60,485 bases of DNA from Firmicutes bacterium HGW-Firmicutes-3 (GCA_002841435.1 PGZS01000004.1:1-60485); one strand, 5' to 3'; numbered from the stretch's first letter, positions 29,992 to 41,829 are shown. The notes: a model not told the origin generated them from the letters alone. Numbers and translations are program-made.

Positions 29992-30248
29992 GAGTCTTCC
30001 TCCTTGAAATATGATACCTATCCGTAGGTTTAATAGTCATCTCCTAGAGTATATCGGCATAAAAGCATTAAGAGTTAATGGTTTTATGGTTGATTATATG
30101 GCCAAATCAAATTTGAATAAATTATGAATAATCTATTAGAAGTTTATTATAAAACCTTCATTATATAGACTTATGTAGGTAGGTGTGATAAGTTAATACT
30201 ACAACGAATATGAAAATAAAACAATAAGACAATGGATATAGATAGAAT

Positions 30249-32569
30249 TTGGAGTTGATGAATATGAAATGTTCAATGTGCCGTGTAAACACAGCAATTG
30301 TATTTGTAACAAAAATGGAAAACGGTATAGCAAAGCGTGAAGGGCTCTGCATTCCTTGTGCTCAAAAACAAGGGCTTGCACCACTTGATGCAATACTTCA
30401 ACAAACGGGTATGTCACAAGAAGAATTTGATAATATTAGTGAGCAGATGACGGATATATTTGAAGATGTTGATATGGACCAGCTAACGGAAAGCTTTACA
30501 AAACCGGATGAGCATGGAAAAAACCATATATCTAATTTATTTAATTCGGCTTTTGCTAAGAATAATAAAGACGAGGATATGACTTTTAAACAAGCGGAGA
30601 AAGAAACCCAAGACGGATCGGTTAAAACCAAGGTCAAAAAAGCGAATTCTCCAAAAAGAAAAAATCTTGATGCTTATGGCATTAATCTGAATGAGAAAGC
30701 GCTTAATCATGAAGTGGATCGAATCATTGGTCGTCATAGAGAAATCGATAGGGTTATTCAAATACTCAACCGTAGAACCAAAACAACCCAGTGCTTATTG
30801 GTGAACCGGGTGTGGGTAAGACAGCTATAGCTGAAGGATTAGCGGTTAGAATCGTGGAGGGGCAAGTGCCAACGAAACTATTGAATGTTGAGGTCTATCT
30901 ATTGGATCTGACATCTGTTGTTGCAGGTACACAGTTTAGAGGTCAATTTGAGACGCGTATGAAAGCGATTTTAAAAGAAGCAACCTCAGAAGGCAATATA
31001 ATATTGGTTATTGATGAGGTCCACAGTATAGTGGGAGCAGGTGAAGCAGAAGGTGGCACTATGAATGCAGCCAACATATTAAAACCGGCTCTAGCTAAAG
31101 GCGAGGTCCAGATTGTTGGTGCAACGACTCTTGAGGAGTATCGCAAACATATTGAAAAGGATTCTGCCCTTGAAAGACGTTTTCAACCGGTTATAGTAGA
31201 TGAACCTTCCATTGAAGACTCTATTGAAATCATAAAAGGTATTAAAGATTATTATGAAGATTACCATAAGGTTCATATATCCGACGAAGTTATTGTCAAG
31301 GCGGTCATGATGTCAGAACGTTATATCAGTGATCGATTCTTGCCGGATAAAGCAATTGATGTCATTGATGAAGCCGGTTCAAGAGCAAATCTTCTAAATG
31401 AAGGTCTAGTAGAACTAGAAGCATTAAAAAATGAGTTGCAAAAAATTGTGATTGATAAAGAAGATGCGGCTGCCAATGATGATTATGAGAAGGCTGCAGA
31501 TTGTAAAGTTGAAGAGCTCAGGCTTAATGATAAGATTGCTAAGATTGAAAAAGAGTGTAAAAATGTTGCCATAACTGAGGAAGATATTGCCTATGTCATA
31601 GAAGCATGGACAAAAATTCCGGTAAAATCTATTGCAGAAGATGAAGCTTATAAACTGATTAATCTTGAGGAACGTCTACATAGAAGAATTATCGGTCAAG
31701 AGGAAGCGGTTAAAAAACTCTCAAGAGCAACTAGAAGAAGCCGATCAGGATTCAGTCGAAGGAAAAAACCTTCATCCTTTGTTTTTGTCGGTCCGACAGG
31801 TGTTGGTAAGACAGAATTATCTAAGGCTTTAGCGAGTGAATTGTTTGGCAATGAAGAAGCATTAATTCGCTTTGATATGTCTGAGTTTATGGAAAAACAT
31901 ACAGTATCAAAATTAATAGGTGCTCCTCCAGGCTACATAGGTTATGATCAGGCAGGTCAATTGACAGAAAAAGTACGTCGACGCCCATACTCTGTGTTAT
32001 TACTGGATGAGATTGAAAAAGCTCACTCAGATGTTTTTAATCTATTGCTACAGATACTTGAAGACGGACGCTTGACGGATGGTCAGGGACGAACGGTTAA
32101 CTTTGAGAATACGGTGATTATTATGACGTCTAATGCAGGAACAAGCCATAAAAATAATGGTATTGGTTTTGGTAACGGGACGTATGCATCTTTAGAGCAA
32201 ACAACAAAAGATGCTTTAAAAGATGTGTTTAAGCCGGAATTTCTAAACAGAATTGATGAAACCATTGTTTTTACCGAACTGAGTAAAAATGAGCTGAAAG
32301 ATATTATTGAACTGATGCTAAAAGATGTATTAAATACTGCAAAAGACAAACATATAATCCTTAAGGTGGAAGATGAGGTTAAAGCATTCATCCTTGAAAA
32401 AGGCTATGACCCCAAATATGGTGCAAGACCATTAAGGAGAGCTATTCAGCAGTATATTGAAGATGAGTTGGCTGAATGTTATATTAAAGGTATTATAAAA
32501 GAAGGTGACCATATTGAAATGTATATGGAAGAGGATGGACCAAGGGTAAAGGTTCAAGACCGATACTAG
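30249..32569 (+). pseudogene. clpE: ClpE/ClpC-type AAA+ ATPase, disrupted by frameshift near first Walker A
   Basis: N-terminal CxxC zinc-finger-like segment; [10 protein letters not shown] vs expected [21 protein letters not shown]; second frame carries both AAA domains. Confidence 0.85.
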
Positions 32570-32628
32570 TAGACTTCATCCCACAAATTTTTATCGAGGC
32601 TTTATAATTCAATAGAATTAATATATAC

Positions 32629-32680
32629 TCAAAGAAGGATCAATATCTCTCAATACGTGGGAATTGTTCCTTCTTTGATG
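32629..32680 (+). terminator. inverted repeat after clpE
   Basis: TCAAAGAAGGA...TCCTTCTTTGA. Confidence 0.4.
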
Positions 32681-32847
32681 TCTTATAGGAAAATGTTTAG
32701 AAAAACCAGGAAAAATATGTTAATCAAATATTAAATATTACATTTTTTATTGACATAATGCACAAAAGCATATACATTAATAATAGTGTTAATATCAGGT
32801 GAAGATGTTTTTACCAAAGAAATAGATATTAATAATGGGAGGCTAGG

Positions 32848-33381
32848 ATGTTTGGAGACATTATTTATGTTGAGAGAAAGCCCATTATTTTGGGGTCAAC
32901 TAAGGTACGTGAAAATGAAGACTCTAAATGGATTGATAAGCTAATTTTTAGAACCATGAGTTATCGACATTTTGGTGTTGAGGTTGAGAACAATTGTGTT
33001 ATTCACTTTCATGCCAATAGCTTTCATATGAGAAAACATGCTGAAATCAAAAAGGTATCCATGGATACTTTCTTATTAGGTGGAGAAAAAGTAGTATTAC
33101 ACCATATAAAAGATAGTTATACAAGAGAATTAATCGTATCTAGGGCTTACAGTGCATTAGGAAAAAGAGAAGAATGCTACAGCATTAATAAGAATAATTG
33201 CGAACACTTTGTATATTGGTGCGCAACAGGTAATCCTTATTCGACTCAGACTTATTTTATTAATAAAGGTCAGGATGTATGGATGCTTAGGAAAAAAGTG
33301 GTACCATTCACCGTAAGAACTAAAAATAGAACCTTAAGACTGAGTATGGATATTTATAAAAGAATTCTAAGAAGAGCGTAA
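32848..33381 (+). CDS. LRAT-domain (lecithin retinol acyltransferase-like) protein
   Basis: YRHFGVEVENNCVIHF ... NNCEHFVYWCATG motif. Confidence 0.75.
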   Translation: MFGDIIYVERKPIILGSTKVRENEDSKWIDKLIFRTMSYRHFGVEVENNCVIHFHANSFHMRKHAEIKKVSMDTFLLGGEKVVLHHIKDSYTRELIVSRAYSALGKREECYSINKNNCEHFVYWCATGNPYSTQTYFINKGQDVWMLRKKVVPFTVRTKNRTLRLSMDIYKRILRRA

Positions 33382-33390
33382 GTCCTAAAA

Positions 33391-33421
33391 AGAGTTGTTA
33401 CATATGTAATAACTCTTTTTT
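33391..33421 (+). terminator. intrinsic terminator
   Basis: AGAGTTGTTACATATGTAATAACTCTTTTTTT. Confidence 0.85.
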
Positions 33422-33713
33422 TAATGGCTCTTTGTCAAACCTGCTAAAGAAAGGCAATAGTAGATTTAAAATCTTGGGGCTATCCATATGTTTAATATAT
33501 TAGGGAAAGTACCACTTATTTCACATAGATATATATATTGATAGAACTTATCATTTACAAAATTGGTACCTATGATATACTGTTAATAAAGATTTGACTT
33601 TTATATAAACAAATTTGGCATCAACGTATTAGATACAGATGTCAAGAAAGTGACGTATTAACCATAACAAACAGAATAGACATAATCAAAATGTGTATAC
33701 AAGGAGGATAAAT

Positions 33714-34610
33714 ATGAAAATCGGATTAATAGGACTTGGAAAAATGGGTTATAACTTAGCCCTTAATATGCGAGACAAAGGCTTAGATATAGGTGTAAAC
33801 AACCGTAGCAAGGAGCCGATGGAACGAATAAAAAATGAAGGCATCAAAACTTTTGAAGATGTTGAAGGCTTGATAGATGCTTTGGAGTCACCTAAGGTAG
33901 TTTGGATTATGGTTACAGCAGGGCCTGCAACTGAGGCCATTATTGAGCAGGTTACACCGTTGTTGTCACCTGGCGATATCATTGTCGACGGTGGTAATTC
34001 AAGGTTCACAGATACCCTTAGAAGAGGTGATGCTCTAAAAGAAAAGGGTATATACTTTGTAGATGCCGGTACGTCAGGTGGAACAGATGGGGCCAGATAC
34101 GGCGCTTGTATGATGGTTGGTGGTGACGAGAAGGCTATTGCAATTCTAGAGCCGTATTTTAAGGTCCTTAATGTAGAAGAAGGTTACTTGCACTGTGGTA
34201 AACGAGGATCAGGGCATTATGTGAAGATGGTACATAATGGGATTGAGTATGGCATGATGCAGGCTGTTGGTGAAGGACTTGAGATTATTAGAAGGTCTGA
34301 ATTTGACGTAGACTTTGAAAAAGTAGCAAATGTATGGAATCATGGATCTATTATTGCCGGGTATCTCATGCAAATGACGAAACAAGCTTTTGAAAACAAT
34401 GGTATGTTAGAAGATGTCATTCCACGTATTGATGCCTTAGGAGAAGGGCAGTGGACAGTTGAGGAAGCAATAAGACTTGGTGTTTCTGCACCGGTTATTA
34501 CTCAATCATTGTTTATTAGAAATGCATCCAAAGATGATGGCAAATTTTCAGATCGTGTGGTTGCAGCACTTAGAAATGAATTTGGTGGTCACGCATTACA
34601 TAAAAGGTAG
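33714..34610 (+). CDS. gnd: 6-phosphogluconate dehydrogenase (decarboxylating)
   Basis: IGLIGLGKMGYNLALNMRDKG; GTSGGTDGARYGACMMVGG; RGSGHYVKMVHNGIEYGMMQ. Confidence 0.93.
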   Translation: MKIGLIGLGKMGYNLALNMRDKGLDIGVNNRSKEPMERIKNEGIKTFEDVEGLIDALESPKVVWIMVTAGPATEAIIEQVTPLLSPGDIIVDGGNSRFTDTLRRGDALKEKGIYFVDAGTSGGTDGARYGACMMVGGDEKAIAILEPYFKVLNVEEGYLHCGKRGSGHYVKMVHNGIEYGMMQAVGEGLEIIRRSEFDVDFEKVANVWNHGSIIAGYLMQMTKQAFENNGMLEDVIPRIDALGEGQWTVEEAIRLGVSAPVITQSLFIRNASKDDGKFSDRVVAALRNEFGGHALHKR

Positions 34611-34618
34611 GTGAGTAT

Positions 34619-36064
34619 ATGGATAATCAAAATGTATTATTTACTATTTTTGGTGGGACAGGTGATTTGACCTATTATAAGCTTATACCTGCTTTTTACC
34701 AATTATTTCTAGGTGGTCGTTTAATAAATGATATGACCATCATTGTTCTTGGAAGAAAAGATAAAGATACAACTACGTATAGAGAAGAAGTTAGAGAAAT
34801 TCTTATGAAGAAGATTTCTAATTTTAATGAAAATGTATTTGTAGCCTTTAGTGCTAAGCTTCATTACTACAATATGAATTTTGAAAAACCGGAGGCATAT
34901 GAAGGACTAGGTACCTTTATGAACAGTAAAAACTGCCCCAATCGCGTTTTTTATTTGGCGACTGCGCCTACGTTTTTCCCTTTTATATCTGAACAACTTA
35001 GGGATAATAAGCTTCTAGATATCAAAGGTTATTCAAGAGCTGTTTTTGAAAAACCATTTGGATATGATCTTGAGTCAGCAGAAAAAATCAACGCAACCAT
35101 ATCAGATATCTTTGGAGAAGATAATATATTTAGAATTGACCATTATCTTGGAAAAGAGATGATTCAAAATATCAATACCGTTCGATTCTCAAATCAAATT
35201 TTTAGTTCGGTTTGGAATAAGGATTCTATTGATAACATTCAGATTACGGTTAAAGAAAAAGATGGGGTAAAAGACAGAGGTGGTTATTATGACCACGCTG
35301 GGGCACTAAGAGATATGGTGCAGAACCACTTATTACAGATTTTAGCTCTAGTAGCGATGGAACCACCAAAGAGTCTTAACAATCACAATATTAAGGAAGA
35401 AAAAGTCAAAGTTCTTCAGAACTTGAGTATTCAAACAGAGCTTGAAAGTCATACCAATCTTATATTCGGTCAGTATGAAGGCTATAGAGAGGAAGTTAAA
35501 GTCGATCCGAATTCCATTACTGAAACTTTTGTGGCTATGAAATGCTTTGTAAAAAGTCCAAGATGGGAAGGTGTTCCTTTTTATTTAAGGACCGGAAAAG
35601 GACTTGATGATAGTGAGGCGAAGATTGTTATTGAGTTTAGAGTTGATGGATCAAGCACACCCCTTAATGCTAATGAAATACCCAATTTACTGGTTATAAA
35701 AATACAGCCGGATGAAGGTGTTTATCTGCGAATAAACACAAAGGAACCACGAAGTGAAAGCAATTTAATGTCAGTCAACCTAAGTTATTGTCAGTCCTGT
35801 GATATTTATTACAAGTCGCCTGATGCCTATGAAAGGTTGTTACTAGATATATTAAATGGCGATACGGCTATGTTTACAGGATGGGAAGAAGTAAAAAGTG
35901 CATGGGAACTGATTTCAGAAGTTATAAAAAAATGCCCTGATAAATCACAATTCTTGGATACTTATCCGAAGGGTTCAGATGGACCTACTTCAGCCCATAA
36001 TATGATTAAAATGGATGGTAGACATTGGTGGCGACTACGTGACCTGAGTAACGATTCTGAGTAA
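34619..36064 (+). CDS. zwf: glucose-6-phosphate 1-dehydrogenase
   Basis: FGGTGDLTYYKLIPA; RIDHYLGKEMIQNI active-site motif. Confidence 0.95.
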   Translation: MDNQNVLFTIFGGTGDLTYYKLIPAFYQLFLGGRLINDMTIIVLGRKDKDTTTYREEVREILMKKISNFNENVFVAFSAKLHYYNMNFEKPEAYEGLGTFMNSKNCPNRVFYLATAPTFFPFISEQLRDNKLLDIKGYSRAVFEKPFGYDLESAEKINATISDIFGEDNIFRIDHYLGKEMIQNINTVRFSNQIFSSVWNKDSIDNIQITVKEKDGVKDRGGYYDHAGALRDMVQNHLLQILALVAMEPPKSLNNHNIKEEKVKVLQNLSIQTELESHTNLIFGQYEGYREEVKVDPNSITETFVAMKCFVKSPRWEGVPFYLRTGKGLDDSEAKIVIEFRVDGSSTPLNANEIPNLLVIKIQPDEGVYLRINTKEPRSESNLMSVNLSYCQSCDIYYKSPDAYERLLLDILNGDTAMFTGWEEVKSAWELISEVIKKCPDKSQFLDTYPKGSDGPTSAHNMIKMDGRHWWRLRDLSNDSE

Positions 36065-36090
36065 CGATTTTGATTAAGATTGGAGATAAT

Positions 36091-36708
36091 ATGAAGATAT
36101 ATGATGTATCCATGACCATTGAACCGGATATTATGGTTTATAAGAATTATGAAAGCAAAAAACCGGTCTTTAGCAATGCTTCAAATTTTGACACAGGAAG
36201 CCACTATGAAACAGATTTAAAAATGAACCTTCATACAGGAACACATATTGATGCACCCCTGCATATGATTAGAGACGGGCATACTATGGAACACTTTAAT
36301 CTGAGTCGTTTTATGACAAAGGTCAGGGTTCTTGATTTGACCCATGTATTTGGCATGATAACAATGATAGACTTGAAAGAAAAGGAAGTGCAAAAAGGTG
36401 AGTTTCTTCTTTTTAAGACAAAAAATTCGTATGAGGAACACTTTAACAATCAATTTATATCCTTGTCTGAAGAAGGTGCAACCTATTTAGCTGAACTTGG
36501 TATCCTTGGCGTAGGAACAGATGGATTGGGCATTGAACGAGATCAACCTGAGCACGGGACCCATAAAAGACTTTTTGATGCGGATATAATGATTATTGAG
36601 GGTCTTAGACTAAAGGATGTTGAAGAAGGTATCTATGATATGATAGCCTTGCCTCTTAAGATTGCAGATGTGGAGGCATCTCCTGCTAGAGTGGTACTAA
36701 TGAAGTAA
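36091..36708 (+). CDS. cyclase/kynurenine formamidase-like
   Basis: MNLHTGTHIDAPLHMIRDG metal-binding motif. Confidence 0.9.
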   Translation: MKIYDVSMTIEPDIMVYKNYESKKPVFSNASNFDTGSHYETDLKMNLHTGTHIDAPLHMIRDGHTMEHFNLSRFMTKVRVLDLTHVFGMITMIDLKEKEVQKGEFLLFKTKNSYEEHFNNQFISLSEEGATYLAELGILGVGTDGLGIERDQPEHGTHKRLFDADIMIIEGLRLKDVEEGIYDMIALPLKIADVEASPARVVLMK

Positions 36709-36842
36709 AAGAGGGCTTTAATTCTAAAATATATAGAGCATCAGGTTTGCAATTATTTTTGCGAGTCTGATGTTTTCTTATTTCAATTTATTCGTAATGG
36801 TAACCAACGTTACTGATTGATAAGATTACTAGGTATATAATC

Positions 36843-36927
36843 ATGGTTAAAGGGTCAAAACTAAGTTTCACTAAATTCACATATTGTATGTGAAAGTTCA
36901 ACTATATCGTTTTGACGCCATAACCAT
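36843..36927. repeat. palindromic intergenic repeat, full copy A
   Basis: ATGGTTAAAGGGTCAAAACTAAGTTTC...AGTTCAACTATATCGTTTTGACGCCATAACCAT; nested TTCACATA/TATGTGAA. Confidence 0.8.
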
Positions 36928-36961
36928 ATACATTCTATAACAAAGAAAGAAGGCGATGATT

Positions 36962-38206
36962 ATGAATGCTTATTTTGATATAAAAGATACAGTTTATAAT
37001 ATAACCCATAAATATGAAGAAGCTATAGCACTCTTGGTGGCTGTCGGTATCGATCAGATGAAAGATGTTGCTCAAAGAGAAACCATCGGAAAAACCATTA
37101 GCCTTGAAATGGTATTACAACTTAAAGAAATAGATGTTCAAACCTTTGAAGAACGATTAATTGAAGCTATAGAAGAAAATGGCAAAAGTGTTGATCAAGG
37201 TCTACGTATTAAAGAGAAAAAGGAAAATCCTAAGATAAAAGTTGAAGGCGTTTTACCTTGCCCGGTAAAAATACCTTTGTTAGAGGGATTTGAAAACTGG
37301 CTTCTAACACAAGAGAATCAATGGGTTAAGGATCTGGATTATAACTTTAAAGCAGCGTCAATGGGCGTTGACTGGCTTAAGGAAGCTTTAGTAGCATCCA
37401 CTTCGGCTGACACCCTATCTGACTTGTTTATTTCTGCTGGATTTGACCTGTTTTTTGATCGCCAATTGATTGGTAAATATAGAACTCAAAAAGCTTTTAT
37501 GGATTATTCGCCTATTAAAACCTACAATCAAGACTTTAATCATGAAGGGCTAAAGTTAAAAGATCCGGCTGGACATTATGCTATGTTGGGTGTTGTGCCG
37601 GCTATTTTTTTGGTTAATACATCTGAATTGGGCGTAAGAAAAGCACCGACTTCATGGAAAGAATTGTTAGAGCCTGAATATGAAAATTCAGTCTCCTTAC
37701 CAATAGGAGATTTTGATCTTTTCAATGCTATATTGCTAAATATATATAAGAACTATGGTGAAACAGGTATTCAAAAGCTGGGTAAATCATTATTAAAGAG
37801 CATGCATCCATCAGAAATGGTGAAATCTCATAATAAAAAATCCAATCGACCGGCTATTACCATTATGCCCTATTTTTTTACTAAGATGACAAAGACAGGT
37901 GGGCCTATGGAAGCGGTATGGCCAAAGGATGGTGCCATAATCAGTCCGATTTTTATGTTATCAAAGACGAGTAAACAAAAAGAGCTTCAACCGATTATCG
38001 ATTTCTTTACATCCAAAGAGGTAGGAGAAATCCTATCCCATCAGGGTAGATTTCCAAGTGTACATCCTGAAGTAGACAATAGGGTTCCAAAAACAAACCC
38101 ATATATGTGGTTGGGTTGGGACTTCATCAATGACAATGACATCGGTCAACTCATTAAAAAACTGGAGCAACTTTTTGTTGACAGCAGTGGTAGGAGGCAA
38201 ATATGA
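36962..38206 (+). CDS. substrate-binding-like protein with N-terminal DUF1858-like domain, no signal peptide
   Basis: N-terminus NITHKYEEAIALLVAVGIDQMKD; downstream type-II periplasmic binding protein-like region. Confidence 0.7.
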   Translation: MNAYFDIKDTVYNITHKYEEAIALLVAVGIDQMKDVAQRETIGKTISLEMVLQLKEIDVQTFEERLIEAIEENGKSVDQGLRIKEKKENPKIKVEGVLPCPVKIPLLEGFENWLLTQENQWVKDLDYNFKAASMGVDWLKEALVASTSADTLSDLFISAGFDLFFDRQLIGKYRTQKAFMDYSPIKTYNQDFNHEGLKLKDPAGHYAMLGVVPAIFLVNTSELGVRKAPTSWKELLEPEYENSVSLPIGDFDLFNAILLNIYKNYGETGIQKLGKSLLKSMHPSEMVKSHNKKSNRPAITIMPYFFTKMTKTGGPMEAVWPKDGAIISPIFMLSKTSKQKELQPIIDFFTSKEVGEILSHQGRFPSVHPEVDNRVPKTNPYMWLGWDFINDNDIGQLIKKLEQLFVDSSGRRQI

Positions 38207-38907
38207 ATCTAGTAACCATATCAGGACCACCATCATCAGGTAAGACATCAATCATACTAAAAACAATTCAAGCGGTTCAAAATCGGGGTCTAAAAGTAGG
38301 TGTTGTTAAGTTTGATTGTCTTTATACAGATGATGATCAACTGTATGAAAAAGCAGGCGTGCCTGTTAAAAAAGGACTATCAGGCGCTTTATGCCCGGAC
38401 CATTTTTTTGTCAGTAATATTGAAGAAGTTGTACAATGGGGCAGAGGACAAGCATTAGATTTGCTGATCACTGAAAGTGCAGGTCTATGTAATCGATGCT
38501 CCCCATATATCAAAGAAATTCAGGCGATTTGTGTTATTGATAACTTAAGTGGTATTAACACACCGAAAAAGATTGGACCCATGTTAAAATCAGCAGATAT
38601 TGTTGTGATTACAAAAGGTGATATCGTATCCCAAGCTGAACGTGAAGTATTTGCTTCAAAAGTTAGCTCAGTAAATCCCCAAGCCATTGTTATGCACATC
38701 AATGGACTAACCGGGCAAGGTGCTTATGAGCTGAGTACGCTATTATATGACGAAAAAGAAGATGTGCTCACAGTCAAAGGTAAAGAATTGAAGTTTTCAA
38801 TGCCTTCAGCGTTATGTTCTTATTGTTTAGGAGAAACACGTATTGGTGATGATTATCAATTAGGTAATGTAAGGAAAATGGAATTGGGTGAAAAAAATGA
38901 TAGATGA
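38203..38907 (+). CDS. P-loop GTPase, HypB/UreG-like, with Cys pairs
   Basis: ISGPPSSGKTSIILK Walker A; VVITKGD; LCNRCSPY and LCSYCLG cysteine motifs. Confidence 0.75.
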   Translation: MNLVTISGPPSSGKTSIILKTIQAVQNRGLKVGVVKFDCLYTDDDQLYEKAGVPVKKGLSGALCPDHFFVSNIEEVVQWGRGQALDLLITESAGLCNRCSPYIKEIQAICVIDNLSGINTPKKIGPMLKSADIVVITKGDIVSQAEREVFASKVSSVNPQAIVMHINGLTGQGAYELSTLLYDEKEDVLTVKGKELKFSMPSALCSYCLGETRIGDDYQLGNVRKMELGEKNDR

Positions 38908-39919
38908 TAAAATACTTAGAAACATGACTTTAGATGATCTTTTTCTTCGTTATCCTTATGTAGCCACATATTTTGATAATAATAAACTGGATATTGAAGG
39001 ATTTGGTACAATGACCTTCGAAGATTACTTGAGACAGTTTGATGAAGATTATGTTGAAACATGGGCAATGGATAAAGACAAGATAGAGAAAGACCTTTTG
39101 GCGTACATTCTTCAAATGCTTAGTTTTTTAGGATTAAAAGAAGAACAATCTGTTGGGTCTATCACCATTTTACCCGGACAGGATAAAGCCGGTCAAAAAG
39201 AAGAGTTTGAAGCCATCACAATAAGATGTGGTGACATTGTTTCAATTGTCGGACCAACAGGTTCCGGAAAAAGTAGATTGCTTGCAGATATTGAATGGAC
39301 AGCCAATTATGATACACCCACGAAGAGAGGTATTTTAATTAACAATGAGATAGCAGATACCAAATGGCGGTTTTCTTCTAGCAATAAATTGGTAGCACAA
39401 TTGTCACAGAATATGAATTTTGTCATGGACTTAACAGTTGAGGAATTTCTTGAACTACACGCAAAAAGTCGTATGGTAGAAAATGTGGATCAGGTCATTA
39501 ATACCATATTAGAATCGGCCAATCAGTTAGCAGGAGAACAATTTTTGAGAACGACGCCAGTAACGGCACTAAGCGGTGGACAGTCTAGAGCCTTAATGAT
39601 AGCAGATACAGCCATTCTCAGTACGTCACCCATTGTACTCATTGATGAAATTGAAAACGCAGGTATTGATAGAAAAAAAGCCCTTAGACTCTTAGTGAGC
39701 AGTGAAAAAATCGTTCTTATTGCGACTCATGATCCTACATTGGCTTTGATGGCAGATCAAAGAATTATAATAAAAAATGGAGGTATTCACAAAATCATTT
39801 CAACGGATGATGAAGAGAAGAAAATCCTATCAGAGCTTGAAAAGCTAGATAAGATCGTTGGTAATCTAAGACATAATCTTAGATTAGGCAATCGAATTGA
39901 CAAAACCATGTTTATCTAG
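38897..39919 (+). CDS. ABC-type ATPase with N-terminal DUF1858-like domain
   Basis: VGPTGSGKSRLL, TALSGGQSRALMIAD, IVLIDEIENAG. Confidence 0.85.
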   Translation: MIDDKILRNMTLDDLFLRYPYVATYFDNNKLDIEGFGTMTFEDYLRQFDEDYVETWAMDKDKIEKDLLAYILQMLSFLGLKEEQSVGSITILPGQDKAGQKEEFEAITIRCGDIVSIVGPTGSGKSRLLADIEWTANYDTPTKRGILINNEIADTKWRFSSSNKLVAQLSQNMNFVMDLTVEEFLELHAKSRMVENVDQVINTILESANQLAGEQFLRTTPVTALSGGQSRALMIADTAILSTSPIVLIDEIENAGIDRKKALRLLVSSEKIVLIATHDPTLALMADQRIIIKNGGIHKIISTDDEEKKILSELEKLDKIVGNLRHNLRLGNRIDKTMFI

Positions 39920-40094
39920 ATAGAACACTTAAAAGACAAAGAAGAAGTTTACACTATAGATGGTAACATAAGATACCGATTAATGTGTTTGGGTGGGTTA
40001 TAATTTTATCATAGTTAATCATGATGGATTAGCGAATCAACCGGTTAGTAGTAACCAATCGGTAATAATAAATCAATTATATGGAGGTATTCTA

Positions 40095-41717
40095 ATGAGT
40101 ATGTTTTGTTATCAATGTCAAGAGGCAGCAAAAGGGACCGGATGTGATGTTATAGGTATCTGTGGTAAAGATGAAGAAGTATCCAATCTTCAAGATCTTT
40201 TGATTTATTCTACAAAAGGGATTGCAGATATTGTTATTAGAGGTGAGCTTGATGTAGCTAGCCTAGGGAAAACCAATGAGGTTGTATTGGATAGTTTGTT
40301 TAAGACCATCACCAATGCCAACTTTGATCCTGAGGCGATACGTGCACAAATAAGACAGAATCTAGAAATAAGAGATGAGTTAAGAAATATAGTAGAAGCG
40401 GATTTTCATGATGCAGCTACTTTTACAGTGTCAACGGATGCATCCATGGATGCCAAAGCAGTTTCAGTTGGTGTTTTAGCTACGGAGAATGAAGATGTAA
40501 GATCGCTAAGAGAATTAATTATCTATGGATTAAAAGGGTATGCAGCTTACGCTCAACATGCTTTGAACTTAGGTAAAGAGGATACTGATTTGTATGCATT
40601 TACATATGAAGCACTTGCGGCTACACTTGATGATAGTCTGACAGCAGATGATTTGGTAGCACTTACAATGAAAACAGGCGAATATGGTGTAAAAGCAATG
40701 GCTCTTCTAGATGAGGCCAACACATCAGCTTACGGCAATCCTGAATTATCCAAAGTTAACATTGGTGTTAAAAATAATCCTGCAATCTTGATTTCTGGTC
40801 ATGATTTAAATGATATGGAGATGCTCCTTGAACAAACCAAAGGTACTGGTGTAGACGTTTACACCCATAGTGAGATGTTGCCGGCTAACTATTATCCAAA
40901 ATTTAAAGCATATGAGAACTTGGTAGGTAATTATGGTAATGCTTGGTGGAAACAAAAAGAAGAGTTTGCGTCTTTTAACGGTCCAATCTTATTTACGACC
41001 AATTGTATTGTGCCGCCTAAAGGTGAGACGATTAAGCGAATCTTTACAACCGGCGCCGCAGGATTCCCTGGGTCTACCCATATTCAAGAGGATGAAAACG
41101 GTCAAAAAGACTTCTCACAAATTATAGAAATGGCTAAAACACTACCATCACCTACTGAAATTGAAACAGGAGAAATTGTGGGTGGATTTGCTCATGCTCA
41201 AGTCTTTGCCCTTGCAGATAAAGTTGTTGATGCAGTCAAATCAGGTGCTATTAAAAAATTCTTTGTTATGGCAGGTTGTGACGGCCGTATGAAAGACCGT
41301 GACTATTATACAGAGTTTGCAAATGAGCTACCAAAAGATACGGTTATTCTAACGGCAGGATGTGCCAAATACAGATACAACAAATTACCACTCGGTGATA
41401 TCGGTGGCATACCAAGAGTGTTAGATGCCGGTCAGTGTAATGACTCATATTCACTTGCGGTTATAGCTTTAAAACTAAAAGAAATTTTTGAGCTTAATGA
41501 TATCAACGAACTACCTATTGCCTATAATATTGCATGGTATGAACAAAAAGCAGTGATCGTGTTATTAGCACTCTTATCACTAGGGGTCAAAAACATTCAT
41601 CTAGGTCCTACATTACCGGCTTTTCTTTCTCCTAACGTTGCGAAAGTTCTTATAGATACTTTTGGTATAGCGGGTATTGGAACGGTTGAAGATGACATTA
41701 AATTATTTATGGCATAA
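40095..41717 (+). CDS. hcp: hydroxylamine reductase (hybrid cluster protein)
   Basis: [52 protein letters not shown]. Confidence 0.97.
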   Translation: MSMFCYQCQEAAKGTGCDVIGICGKDEEVSNLQDLLIYSTKGIADIVIRGELDVASLGKTNEVVLDSLFKTITNANFDPEAIRAQIRQNLEIRDELRNIVEADFHDAATFTVSTDASMDAKAVSVGVLATENEDVRSLRELIIYGLKGYAAYAQHALNLGKEDTDLYAFTYEALAATLDDSLTADDLVALTMKTGEYGVKAMALLDEANTSAYGNPELSKVNIGVKNNPAILISGHDLNDMEMLLEQTKGTGVDVYTHSEMLPANYYPKFKAYENLVGNYGNAWWKQKEEFASFNGPILFTTNCIVPPKGETIKRIFTTGAAGFPGSTHIQEDENGQKDFSQIIEMAKTLPSPTEIETGEIVGGFAHAQVFALADKVVDAVKSGAIKKFFVMAGCDGRMKDRDYYTEFANELPKDTVILTAGCAKYRYNKLPLGDIGGIPRVLDAGQCNDSYSLAVIALKLKEIFELNDINELPIAYNIAWYEQKAVIVLLALLSLGVKNIHLGPTLPAFLSPNVAKVLIDTFGIAGIGTVEDDIKLFMA

Positions 41718-41763
41718 AATCAGCTAAAAAGATAATATTCATTACAAATATAATAAGAAGCAT

Positions 41764-41809
41764 AATAACAAGCGCCAATTCAGTCATAATTGAATTGGCA
41801 CTTGTTATT
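41764..41809. terminator. bidirectional terminator between convergent hcp and plsC
   Basis: AATAACAAGCGCCAATTCA/TGAATTGGCACTTGTTATT. Confidence 0.8.
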
Positions 41810-41829
41810 AATATATTATAGTAGATGTA

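Noticed and set aside
36962-39919. Conventional ABC importer
   Set aside because: No permease gene and no signal peptide on the binding-protein-like gene within the cluster.
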